Origin: CAZDOD01 sp964506935 | GTDB taxonomy: Bacteria; Desulfobacterota; Zymogenia; Zymogenales; Zymogenaceae | NCBI GenBank assembly: GCA_964506935.1 | Contig: CAZDOD010000075.1 | Coordinates: 1 to 12,757 of the forward strand | DNA: 12,757 nucleotides | Reading direction: 5' to 3' | Shown here: piece after piece, positions 6,807 through 12,757 of the stretch | How positions within the stretch are numbered: the stretch's first letter is position 1 | Layout of the letters: each line of letters begins with the position of its first letter | The notes under the pieces: generated by a model | Databases searched by the model: none | The model's input: only the letters and a program-made list of their open reading frames with translations | What the model was told of the DNA's origin: nothing | Program-made: the position numbers and the translations under genes

Positions 6807-8324
6807 ATGGGAAAGCATGACACTCTCGACAGGATCATCCATCCAAAATCGATCGCCGTCGTCGGGGCGTCCAATACGCCCGGAAAATTTGGGTGGCTCT
6901 ACCCGAAGGCACAGATGGCGATGGGTTATAAGGGGAGATTCTATCCGGTAAACAACCACGACAGTGAGATCCTCGGACTCAAGGCATATCCTTCGCTAAG
7001 CGACCTCCCCGAGGTACCCGACCTTGTGGTCTTTACTGTTCCGGCGCGCTTCGTCTCGGGATATCTCGAAGAGGCGCTAAAACTTGGTGTCCCGGGGGCG
7101 ATTGTGATGTCGTCTGGCTTCGGTGAGGAGGGGGGCGAGGGTGAGAAGATGGAGCTCGAGATAAAGGGGATAGCCGAAAGGGGGATTCGAGTCATAGGCC
7201 CGAACTGCTTCGGAACCTATTCCCCGAGGGCCGGTATTACGATGATACCCGGCTCGAAATTTTCAAAAGAGGAGGGGCCGGTCGGATTCTTTTCCCAGAG
7301 CGGCGGTCTGATGGCCGACCTCGGCCAGATGGCGACGAGCCGGGGCGTGAGATTTTCGGCTGCGGTCAGCTACGGCAACGCCGTCGATGTCGACGAGATG
7401 GATCTGTTGGAATACTTCGCAAACGACAAGAACACTAAAATCATCGGCGCCTACATAGAGGGTGTAAAACACGGGAGGGGGTTTTTCGAGCTCCTCGGGG
7501 ATGTCGCAAGGAAAAAGCCCATTGTGATATGGAAGGCGGGCTCGACCCCTGCGGGGAGGAAGGCGGCGATGAGCCACACCGGCTCTATGGGGGGTGAGCT
7601 TGCGATCTGGGAGAGTATGCTGAAACAGACGGGCGCCACTATCGTTCGGGGGCTCGAGGAGATGCTTGATATACTGATGGCGTTTATCTACATTTATCCC
7701 AGAGGTGGAAGAAACATCACGATCGTGGGGGGCGGTGGCGGCTTGGCCGTCGAGTCGGCCGACCTTGCATATTCCAGCGGGTTATTCCTCCCGCCGTTTT
7801 CCCCGGATGTCCAAAACAGGATTGGAAAGCTCCTTCAAGGGGCGGGATCAAGCCCGACAAATCCCATTGACGCCGGAAACCCGGTCGTGCATCCATCTAC
7901 CATCACCGAGATGATGAGGATAACCGCAGATATCGACGAGATAGAGGCCATATTCGTCGTCCAGCTCCTTTTTCACATCCACTCGATGCTTAGGAGTGTC
8001 TCGAACATGGAAGACAGGCCTCTTTCGGAATTTGCCTACTACCCCGAGCTTGCAAAAGGAGTAAAGGAGATAATCGAAAAGTATAAAAAGCCTGTAATCG
8101 GGGCTTTTCCTAACACGAGCACGTCGGAGGTAGCCGAGGACATCGAGCTCGAGCTTGAGTGGAGGAAGGCGAAAAAAGCGTTTTTGGATGTTGGGGCCGC
8201 CTTTTACCCGACGATAGAGAGGGCGATGTCTGCGCTATCGAAGGTGGCGGCCTATAAGGAGTTTCTCGAGGGCGGGAGTTCCGGGAAAAATTTCTCCTCA
8301 AAAAAAGAAAGAGCGGCAGATTAG
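6807..8324 (+). CDS. Acetyl-CoA synthetase (ADP-forming)-type alpha subunit, CoA-binding protein
   Basis: Related to the alpha subunit of NDP-forming acyl-CoA synthetases, which interconvert acyl-CoA plus ADP and Pi with acid plus ATP through a phosphohistidine. The 505-residue protein has an N-terminal CoA-binding Rossmann domain (SIAVVGAS at 15-22, GAIVMSSGFGE near 97-107, GPNCFG 131-136). A succinyl-CoA-ligase-like domain follows with FFSQSGG (161-167), then KAAMSHTGS, whose H257 is exactly the catalytic-His position of the family. A third, ligase-like domain occupies about 300-490. The ATP-grasp beta subunit is missing from the polypeptide and from this window, so either a beta subunit is encoded elsewhere or the protein works differently. 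ATG 6807 directly follows the upstream TAG; no strong ribosome site is visible, which again suggests coupled translation. The acyl substrate cannot be told. Confidence 0.88.
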   Translation: MGKHDTLDRIIHPKSIAVVGASNTPGKFGWLYPKAQMAMGYKGRFYPVNNHDSEILGLKAYPSLSDLPEVPDLVVFTVPARFVSGYLEEALKLGVPGAIVMSSGFGEEGGEGEKMELEIKGIAERGIRVIGPNCFGTYSPRAGITMIPGSKFSKEEGPVGFFSQSGGLMADLGQMATSRGVRFSAAVSYGNAVDVDEMDLLEYFANDKNTKIIGAYIEGVKHGRGFFELLGDVARKKPIVIWKAGSTPAGRKAAMSHTGSMGGELAIWESMLKQTGATIVRGLEEMLDILMAFIYIYPRGGRNITIVGGGGGLAVESADLAYSSGLFLPPFSPDVQNRIGKLLQGAGSSPTNPIDAGNPVVHPSTITEMMRITADIDEIEAIFVVQLLFHIHSMLRSVSNMEDRPLSEFAYYPELAKGVKEIIEKYKKPVIGAFPNTSTSEVAEDIELELEWRKAKKAFLDVGAAFYPTIERAMSALSKVAAYKEFLEGGSSGKNFSSKKERAAD

Positions 8325-8326
8325 TC

Positions 8327-8641
8327 GTGAGTGTCATTGAGCGGGAAAAGACCATAAGGCAAGAGATCATCGAGCTCCTCAAACTTCGGCCCGTAACCCC
8401 TCTTGATATCTCCGGGCTTCTGGGTGTATCGGAGAGGGAGGTCTCCGAGCACCTGCATCACGCCATCGCCTCGGCATCCCGAAAATACAAGATCGAGATT
8501 ACCCCCGCGGTCTGCAAGTCGTGTGGATTTATCTTCAAAGACAGGAAGAAGACGAAAAGGCCGTCGCGGTGTCCTATGTGCAAAGAGGAGCGGATAGAAG
8601 ACGCCTCATATTTTATCAATACAAATCCGAGGAATAAATAG
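8327..8641 (+). CDS. Winged-helix/zinc-ribbon predicted regulator
   Basis: A 104-residue protein. Residues about 8-55 form a winged helix-turn-helix (PLDISGLLGVSEREVSEHL), followed by a zinc ribbon with C63-x2-C66 and C82-x2-C85. This architecture matches the small predicted transcriptional regulators of the COG3357 type, best known from archaea. It begins at GTG 8327, two bases after the stop of the CoA-binding gene, as the last gene of the hypB operon. It may regulate the operon or the convergent hypA. An alternative is a non-regulatory accessory role for the zinc ribbon, as in other small HTH-ribbon proteins. The domain reading is solid; the target is unknown. Confidence 0.82.
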   Translation: MSVIEREKTIRQEIIELLKLRPVTPLDISGLLGVSEREVSEHLHHAIASASRKYKIEITPAVCKSCGFIFKDRKKTKRPSRCPMCKEERIEDASYFINTNPRNK

Positions 8642-8672
8642 GTTCAGATTTCTTATATAATAAATCGACCTA
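8639..8672. terminator. Imperfect inverted repeat between convergent genes (weak terminator candidate)
   Basis: TAGGT (8639-8643) pairs with ACCTA (8668-8672), and GATTT (8647-8651) with AAATC (8662-8666), giving an interrupted stem in the 55-nt gap between the convergent regulator and hypA genes. There is no clear T-tract on either strand, so the terminator role is tentative. Confidence 0.3.
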
Positions 8673-8696
8673 ACCCACTAAATCTAAAAGTATCTC

Positions 8697-9044
8697 CTAC
8701 TCTATCTCAATAGACTTTACCGTAAACTCCCTCCCGGCGATGAGTTCGCTCCCCTTCTCGGAGCAGTCGGGGCAGTTAAAATTCATCTCCTTTTTGTAGA
8801 CGACAAAGGGCTTTTTACATTTTTCACACATCACGGTGATCGGGACGCGCTCGATGACAAGCTTAGCATCCTTTGCGATCGTGTCCTTTGCGAGGTAATC
8901 AAAATACCTCTGCACCCACTCGTCGATTAGATCGGTGAGGTCTCCGATTACGAGATATATCCTGATTACTCTCTTGGCACGGTTTTTTTCGGCGTGCCTT
9001 ACGGCTATCTTCAAGATCTCTTCTGTGATGGGTAGTTCGTGCAA
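8697..9044 (-). CDS. hypA: HypA, nickel metallochaperone
   Basis: Binds nickel and hands it to the HypB-assisted hydrogenase maturation step. The 115-residue protein starts M-H2-E3-L, where H2 is the conserved nickel ligand, and carries the structural zinc site C73-x2-C76 and C91-x2-C94. The length is typical of the family. The start codon is TTG (9042-9044): the conserved H2-E3 follows it directly and AGGGTG lies about 6 nt upstream, so this unusual start is well supported. It is convergent with the hypB operon and lies 147 nt downstream of the cysteine-cluster gene on the same strand, so it may have its own weak promoter or be read through. Having both hypA and hypB but no hypC-F or hydrogenase genes nearby is notable. 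Confidence 0.94.
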   Translation of the reverse strand: MHELPITEEILKIAVRHAEKNRAKRVIRIYLVIGDLTDLIDEWVQRYFDYLAKDTIAKDAKLVIERVPITVMCEKCKKPFVVYKKEMNFNCPDCSEKGSELIAGREFTVKSIEIE

Positions 9045-9191
9045 TTAAATCACCCTGTTGGGGCATAAATCGTGTTTAAAAAAAGCGTCGATATTCAGAC
9101 GATTGAATTCTATATAGAAAGGATAATCGAAAAATGGCGATATGGCAAGGCGAAAAAGGAGGCGGCGATTACAGGCGGGGATGTCTCCATA

Positions 9192-9536
9192 TCAAGACCC
9201 CCCCTTTTTTCGCCTTGTACCGAAATAGACAACATAGCCGCAGTCGTCCGGGAGCCAGTCGAATCGTTTTATCTTATCCGGAGTGAGTTTTATGCAGTCC
9301 TTTTCCGCCTCAAACCTGTTTTCGTAGACCTTGCATAGTTTCGTGTCGAGGTCGAGAAACCTGCACGGTGTTTTTTTGATGAGCCTGTCGTTTTCGTCGA
9401 CGAGCTTGTCGTAGCAGCAGGCGCCGCACCGCCTGCAGATTTTTTCCCACTCATCAGAGCCGGGGTGTATGTCGGTCTTGACCTCGGATTTGTCCCTTTC
9501 GGGTTTTCCTCTTAAAAAATTCAGCGAAATTTTCAT
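9192..9536 (-). CDS. CxxCxxCC cysteine-cluster protein (YkgJ/zinc- or iron-chelating type)
   Basis: A 114-residue protein of the YkgJ-type cysteine-cluster family (PF03692-like), thought to bind zinc or an Fe-S cluster. It shows C34-x2-C37-x2-C40-C41, then PC58-RFLD and C68-KVYENRF, then C81 and C99. The CxxCxxCC motif and the later PCxFL...CxVYxxRP-like segment are the family hallmarks. ATG 9534-9536 overlaps the stop of the upstream radical SAM gene as ATGA, indicating coupled translation; an in-frame ATG at 9543-9545 (MAKMK) is an alternative, and neither has a strong ribosome site. It is the last gene of the GT2-ParB-SPL-like operon. Its place directly after a radical SAM enzyme suggests a helper role in cluster assembly or electron supply (inference). 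No biochemical function is known to me. Confidence 0.85.
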   Translation of the reverse strand: MKISLNFLRGKPERDKSEVKTDIHPGSDEWEKICRRCGACCYDKLVDENDRLIKKTPCRFLDLDTKLCKVYENRFEAEKDCIKLTPDKIKRFDWLPDDCGYVVYFGTRRKKGGS

Positions 9537-10612
9537 CTTAGCCATTTTTCTTTGAGCATCTCGTGAAACATCCTGTCGAGCCGGGCGTTGTTTTCGGGCG
9601 CCGCCCCGAAGACCTTCTCCCAGACGTCCTTTCTCTCCATACACAGGTAAATGAAGATGCCGGGGGATTCTGTGAAAATCGCCCCCGCAACCTTCCTATA
9701 CATCTTCACCCTCAAGGGCTTCAAATATCTCATCTTGCTGTCGTCACCGGGAAACGATTCGGCGCATACGATCTTGCTCTTCGGGTGTCTTTCCCTTATG
9801 ATTTTTTCGAGGGATGGGGGATAGCGAAGCGTCCCGAGGCTTATCCACAGGATTTTTCTCGGATCGACATAGTCGAAGATCGCCCTCGCGATATCCCGGT
9901 ATTCCACTTCCCAATTATCGAAATATATGATCGGGTCGAAGTGAAAGCCGATGAAGTACCCCGCCTCCGACGCCCTCCTCGCGGCATCGAGCCTCCGGTA
10001 AACGTCCGGGGCGCCACCCTCCTCGGATTCGGCCTGAGACGGGGCGTTGAGCGACCACGAGATGATCGTCTTCCCGTTGTGATCTATCCCGAGGACCGGG
10101 TCTATCCGGTCGCTCTTCGTCTTGAGCTCGAAGATAACGCCGTTTTTCGTCGAAAAAAACTCGACGAATGTCTCGGCGAATCGTGTTACGTCGTCGAGGT
10201 AAAAGCTGTCGGCGAGCTCTCCCGTCCCGACTCGATAAATATATTTTCTGGGTCGGGAGAGGATTCTTTCAATTTTTTCAAAGGTGTCCTCGATATTTAC
10301 GTTGATAACCGTCCCCGGTGCGTTTATATACCCCTTGAGGATGCAGTATGTGCACCCGATGTCGCACCCCAAGACCTGATTTATGACGTGGTAGTTGCAG
10401 CAGATGTGGTTTTTCGTCCCCGGGCACCTTTTGACCAACCTCCCCTCGTGCCGGGTTAGGATGAGGGTGTCTTCGTATTCATCCCCGTTGGATTTGATCT
10501 TTTGGATATCCGTGACCGGGATTATCTCCCCGCTCAAATTCGAGAGGATCCTCCGTGAGACCGGATGATCCTCGATCTTTTTATCGATGTATATCTTTTT
10601 AAAACCTTCCAA
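9533..10612 (-). CDS. Spore-photoproduct-lyase-like radical SAM protein
   Basis: Radical S-adenosylmethionine enzyme resembling spore photoproduct lyase, which repairs the UV thymine dimer of spores. The 359-residue protein has the cluster motif C83-x3-C87-x2-C90 within CNYHVINQVLGCDIGCTYC, including the NYHVIN stretch seen in SPL, plus upstream cysteines 63, 71 and 72. Bacillus SPL needs a cysteine about 44 residues after the last cluster cysteine; here that region reads GTGELADS (129-136) with no cysteine for well over 100 residues. So it probably does not do canonical SPL chemistry, or uses another hydrogen donor. The start is TTG (10610-10612), 4 nt after the ParB stop, with GGAG at a longish 13 nt. 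The stop overlaps the next start. Nothing here indicates sporulation; DNA repair is plausible but unproven. Confidence 0.85.
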   Translation of the reverse strand: MEGFKKIYIDKKIEDHPVSRRILSNLSGEIIPVTDIQKIKSNGDEYEDTLILTRHEGRLVKRCPGTKNHICCNYHVINQVLGCDIGCTYCILKGYINAPGTVINVNIEDTFEKIERILSRPRKYIYRVGTGELADSFYLDDVTRFAETFVEFFSTKNGVIFELKTKSDRIDPVLGIDHNGKTIISWSLNAPSQAESEEGGAPDVYRRLDAARRASEAGYFIGFHFDPIIYFDNWEVEYRDIARAIFDYVDPRKILWISLGTLRYPPSLEKIIRERHPKSKIVCAESFPGDDSKMRYLKPLRVKMYRKVAGAIFTESPGIFIYLCMERKDVWEKVFGAAPENNARLDRMFHEMLKEKWLR

Positions 10613-10616
10613 TATC

Positions 10617-11603
10617 TTATATCATCTCCAAAAGCTTATTCATCTCTTCGCTTCCTGACGCCTCGATGAGGAATTTCCCCATCTCTTTTAACCCTTTCGT
10701 GTCCCTGAAGTTTATTTTGAACTCCAACGTGTCCCCCTCGAAGTATGGCGTATGGCTGATCTTTGCACTTTTGGGGATTTTCAAGTCCTCCACCGATTTT
10801 TCGAACTTTCGCTCGAGCTCATCAAGCATCGGATACCTCAGCCTTCTTATCGTCCCACGCAATTTTTCTCCCTTCTCATTTTGCGATAGGTTTTCATCAT
10901 TTATAATGGATTTGATCTCGTCATTTTCCAAGATTGCCTCGACGCTCGCATCGTCCCTTGTGGTCAGGTCGGATAGGAGATTTAAGACCTCGACCGCCGC
11001 CCCCGTGCCGAAATGGGCGCTCGATATTAGCTTTGCGATCTGTCTCCTGTCATTCTCCCCGAAATCGAACCATCGGGCGAGGACTTTCGTCGGGTATCTC
11101 CTGTTGTGGGCGAGGGCTTTTATCTCATCTGTTAGCTCAGAGATTGAAAGGAGCTCCTCCAAGATCTTCTTTGACGGCGGAAGGTTAAGGAGGGGGAAGA
11201 AATCCCTTATGACTTCGTCCTCATCAATTCCTAAGTCACGAACAAGACGGCTGATGATCCACGACGCCTCAACCGCCGTGTAGTCCCTTTCGGGGAAGTT
11301 ATCGACAAGACTCATGGTCATGGTGCATCTGTCTTCGATGTTATCATCATATACAAGGGCGGGAACTTCATTCACCCCGGCGTTTTTTGCAGCCGAGACC
11401 CTCTTTCTCCCCGAAATGATGGTGTAATAATCGCCCCTTTCAACGAGTCTCACGGGATTTAAGAGGCCAAACCTCTCTATCGAGTCGGCGAGGGCTTCGA
11501 GATCTGCTTTCGAGACCCCATCAAAGGTCACATCATAGTCTCTGACACCTGTGTCTATTTTTTCTATCTTCACCGTCGAAAAGACGGGCGTTTTATTTGT
11601 CAT
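10617..11603 (-). CDS. Orphan ParB N-terminal-domain protein
   Basis: A 328-residue protein with a ParB/Spo0J-type N-terminal domain, which in chromosome partition proteins binds CTP and DNA. Visible motifs are LEALADSIERFGLLNPV (35-51), a GxRxR-type box SGRKR (64-68) in place of the usual GERR, AAKNAGVNEVPALV, and DNFPERDYTAVEA (101-113), equal to the ENxQRxxLxPxEEA box. A central helical region and a Lys/Glu-rich C-terminus follow. No parA and no parS site were seen, so ordinary chromosome segregation is unlikely; a regulator, or a protein of mobile-element or defence origin, is possible. ATG 11603 is chosen because GAGGA lies about 9 nt upstream; the ORF opens at 11621 in the same frame. 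It overlaps the end of the glycosyltransferase gene by 11 nt. Confidence 0.82.
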   Translation of the reverse strand: MTNKTPVFSTVKIEKIDTGVRDYDVTFDGVSKADLEALADSIERFGLLNPVRLVERGDYYTIISGRKRVSAAKNAGVNEVPALVYDDNIEDRCTMTMSLVDNFPERDYTAVEASWIISRLVRDLGIDEDEVIRDFFPLLNLPPSKKILEELLSISELTDEIKALAHNRRYPTKVLARWFDFGENDRRQIAKLISSAHFGTGAAVEVLNLLSDLTTRDDASVEAILENDEIKSIINDENLSQNEKGEKLRGTIRRLRYPMLDELERKFEKSVEDLKIPKSAKISHTPYFEGDTLEFKINFRDTKGLKEMGKFLIEASGSEEMNKLLEMI

Positions 11604-12441
11604 CTGAAAGCTTCCTCTCATATTCTCTTATTTTTTCATCATAGAGGTTCACAATCTCCTTGTTTACCCTGTTTTGTGCCCCTTTTCGGATTATCTTTGA
11701 TTTTTTTATTATCTCGCGGATGACCGCCTCGATCCTGTCGTCACCTTCGAGATTGTCGTTTAATATCTTTTCGAGGGCGTAGATTCTGAGGATGTCCAAC
11801 CCCCAGTATTTTTTAGAGAGCTGATCATCATGCCCGCCGTATTTTATGATCAGCGGCTCATCGATGAAGTAAACAGGGTGTCTTGAAGTGAGCCTCAGCC
11901 ACATATCGTAATCTTCGCACGCAAAAAGGTTCTCGTCAAATAGCCCTATCTCGTCGAAGACCTCCCTTTTTATCATCACCGAAGACGGGCTGATGATCAC
12001 GAGCGGGAGGGATTTTAGGAATATGTCGCCGGAGTATTTTTTGTGCTTATTTCTCGGATTTACCCTCTTTTGGTTCCTTATCCAGATCTCATCAGTATGG
12101 CAGACGGCGTGTCCCAGCTCCATGACCTCGATCTGCCGCTCGAGCTTTTCGGGAAGCCATCTGTCGTCGGAGTCTAAAAAGGCGATGTATCTCCCGCGTG
12201 ATTCACCTATCCCCCTGTTTCGTGCGCTCGAAACGCCCCCGTTTTCCTTCTTGATATATTTCGCCGAAGGGTGATTTTCCCTCACCCACACCTCCGTACC
12301 GTCGGTCGATCCGTCGTCGACTATGATCAGTTCAAAGGAGCTGGAGGTCTGCTCAAAGACGCTCTTTATCGCTTCGGGCAAAGCCCAGAGGCGGTTGTAG
12401 GTTGGGATTATTACGCTGACTTTTGGCGACGAGCATTTCAC
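11593..12441 (-). CDS. Family 2 glycosyltransferase
   Basis: Transfers a sugar from a nucleotide-sugar donor, probably to a cell-envelope or exopolysaccharide acceptor. The 282-residue GT-A fold protein starts its core at VSVIIPTYN (8-16), has VDDGSTDGT (41-49) with the donor-binding aspartates, LDSDD (89-93) as the DxD-type metal site, and CEDYDMWLR with the E176-D177 catalytic region. It has no membrane helix, so it should be cytoplasmic. The C-terminal 60 residues are Lys/Glu/Arg-rich helix. The start is GTG 12439-12441; no ribosome site is close, but a consensus promoter ends just upstream, so the mRNA may be leaderless. It heads an operon with ParB, SPL-like and cysteine-cluster genes, an unusual company for a glycosyltransferase. 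Acceptor and sugar unknown. Confidence 0.92.
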   Translation of the reverse strand: MKCSSPKVSVIIPTYNRLWALPEAIKSVFEQTSSSFELIIVDDGSTDGTEVWVRENHPSAKYIKKENGGVSSARNRGIGESRGRYIAFLDSDDRWLPEKLERQIEVMELGHAVCHTDEIWIRNQKRVNPRNKHKKYSGDIFLKSLPLVIISPSSVMIKREVFDEIGLFDENLFACEDYDMWLRLTSRHPVYFIDEPLIIKYGGHDDQLSKKYWGLDILRIYALEKILNDNLEGDDRIEAVIREIIKKSKIIRKGAQNRVNKEIVNLYDEKIREYERKLSDDK

Positions 12442-12447
12442 ATATAG

Positions 12448-12476
12448 ATTCTACTTTTCCTCTATTTCTATGTCAA
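12448..12476 (-). promoter_or_regulatory. Promoter of the GT2-ParB-SPL operon, predicting a leaderless mRNA
   Basis: On the minus strand TTGACA (12471-12476) is followed after exactly 17 nt by TAGAAT (12448-12453, 5 of 6). Transcription starting 6-7 nt downstream would begin at about 12441-12442, at the GTG start codon itself. Confidence 0.65.
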
Positions 12477-12533
12477 GGAGCGAAAAGCGGTATATAAAAA
12501 ACACAAAAATATCTTGTTTGTCTATTCCAGTTG

Positions 12534-12562
12534 TTGACAACATGAGGCGTCTGTCATAAAAT
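12534..12562 (+). promoter_or_regulatory. Promoter of the lipoprotein/UshA-like gene
   Basis: TTGACA (12534-12539), 17 nt, TAAAAT (12557-12562). The -35 lies in an 11-bp palindrome TGTTGACAACA (12532-12542), a possible operator. It fires divergently from the glycosyltransferase promoter, and its transcript would start about 30 nt before the ATG at 12598. Confidence 0.65.
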
Positions 12563-12597
12563 AGCACAAAAGGCATTTAGTATTAAGGAAACGGTTT

Positions 12598-12757
12598 ATG
12601 AAAAATCTTGTAAGGGATCTCACTTTTGTTGTTTTACTGATTTTGGTGCTTTCGTGTGTCACCTACTGTAAAAGGGAGGCTTCCGATAAATCCAATTTCA
12701 CCATCATCTATTCCAACGATGTCCTCGGAGAGACCGAGCCCTGCGGGTGAAAATCGA
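12598..12757 (+). CDS. Lipoprotein related to UshA-type phosphoesterases, with in-frame TGA (probable selenoprotein; partial)
   Basis: The gene starts at ATG 12598 with AAGGAA about 7 nt upstream and runs off the window. Residues 1-20 form a lipoprotein signal peptide: hydrophobic VVLLILVLS and a candidate lipobox cysteine C20, so the product should be anchored outside the cytoplasm. The next residues, FTIIYSNDVLGETEPCG, resemble the N-terminus of UshA-like metallophosphoesterase relatives that carry an EPCGC motif. The codon after C49-G50 is TGA (12748-12750), just where those relatives have cysteine. Reading it as selenocysteine gives EPCGU followed by Lys. If it is a true stop, the gene encodes only a 50-residue fragment. 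Only 7 bases follow, so the SECIS stem-loop cannot be checked here. The signal peptide and frame are seen; the family and the Sec reading are inference. Confidence 0.65.

Noticed and set aside
9072..9338. An 88-residue plus-strand open frame as a gene
   Set aside because: Its second half is antisense to the conserved part of the cysteine-cluster gene and no homology is recognisable; kept only as a low-interest remnant question.
9563..10459. A 298-residue plus-strand open frame
   Set aside because: It is exactly antisense to the SPL-like gene, whose radical SAM motifs are clear; the plus-strand product is rich in Pro/Arg/Val with no recognisable domain.

Overview
The window looks like a chromosomal segment of a Gram-negative (diderm), anaerobic bacterium, most plausibly a Desulfobacterota-type ('deltaproteobacterial') lineage. 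The reasons are a Tol-type inner-membrane channel, an oxygen-independent B12-dependent ribonucleotide reductase, HypA/HypB nickel chaperones, an acetyl-CoA-synthetase (ADP-forming)-like protein, cysteine-rich Fe-S proteins, and a probable in-frame selenocysteine codon. The taxonomic guess is inference; no rRNA or marker gene is present. Six of the fourteen genes start with GTG or TTG.

Layout. (1) 1-747, minus: 5' part of a tolQ-type proton-channel gene, cut by the window edge, with its own TTGACA/TAAAAT promoter. (2) 748-1176: AT-rich divergent intergenic region with promoters facing both ways. (3) 1177-3945, plus: nrdJ, a class II ribonucleotide reductase with an acidic N-terminal extension containing an 18-bp tandem repeat and a C-terminal zinc ribbon. 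(4) 4065-4685, plus: a small Lys/Ala/Pro-rich peptide gene followed by a related gene in which the same histone-H1-like tail is fused to a four-helix membrane domain; a strong rho-independent terminator follows. (5) 5033-8641, plus: a tight operon of hypB, a multi-cluster Fe-S protein with an N-terminal winged helix, an ADP-forming acyl-CoA synthetase alpha-like protein with the phospho-histidine at residue 257, and a winged-helix/zinc-ribbon regulator; hypA lies just downstream in convergent orientation. (6) 12441 down to 9192, minus: an overlapping operon of glycosyltransferase, orphan ParB-domain protein, spore-photoproduct-lyase-like radical SAM protein and CxxCxxCC cysteine-cluster protein, from a promoter that predicts a leaderless first gene. 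(7) 12598-12757, plus: start of a lipoprotein related to UshA-type phosphoesterases, interrupted by an in-frame TGA at the cysteine position of an EPCG-C motif, suggesting selenocysteine.

How the genes work together. nrdJ supplies deoxynucleotides without oxygen. HypB and HypA form the nickel-delivery pair, but here they flank a Fe-S protein and an acyl-CoA synthetase alpha-like subunit instead of hydrogenase structural or other hyp genes. That arrangement suggests either a dedicated Ni-enzyme maturation module or a link between nickel insertion and CoA-thioester metabolism (inference). The minus-strand GT2-ParB-SPL-like-cysteine-cluster operon has no single obvious pathway.

The items most worth following up are the TGA in the last gene, the histone-tail membrane protein with its stand-alone and frameshifted twin, the hypB...hypA module, and the SPL-like protein that lacks the canonical catalytic cysteine region.
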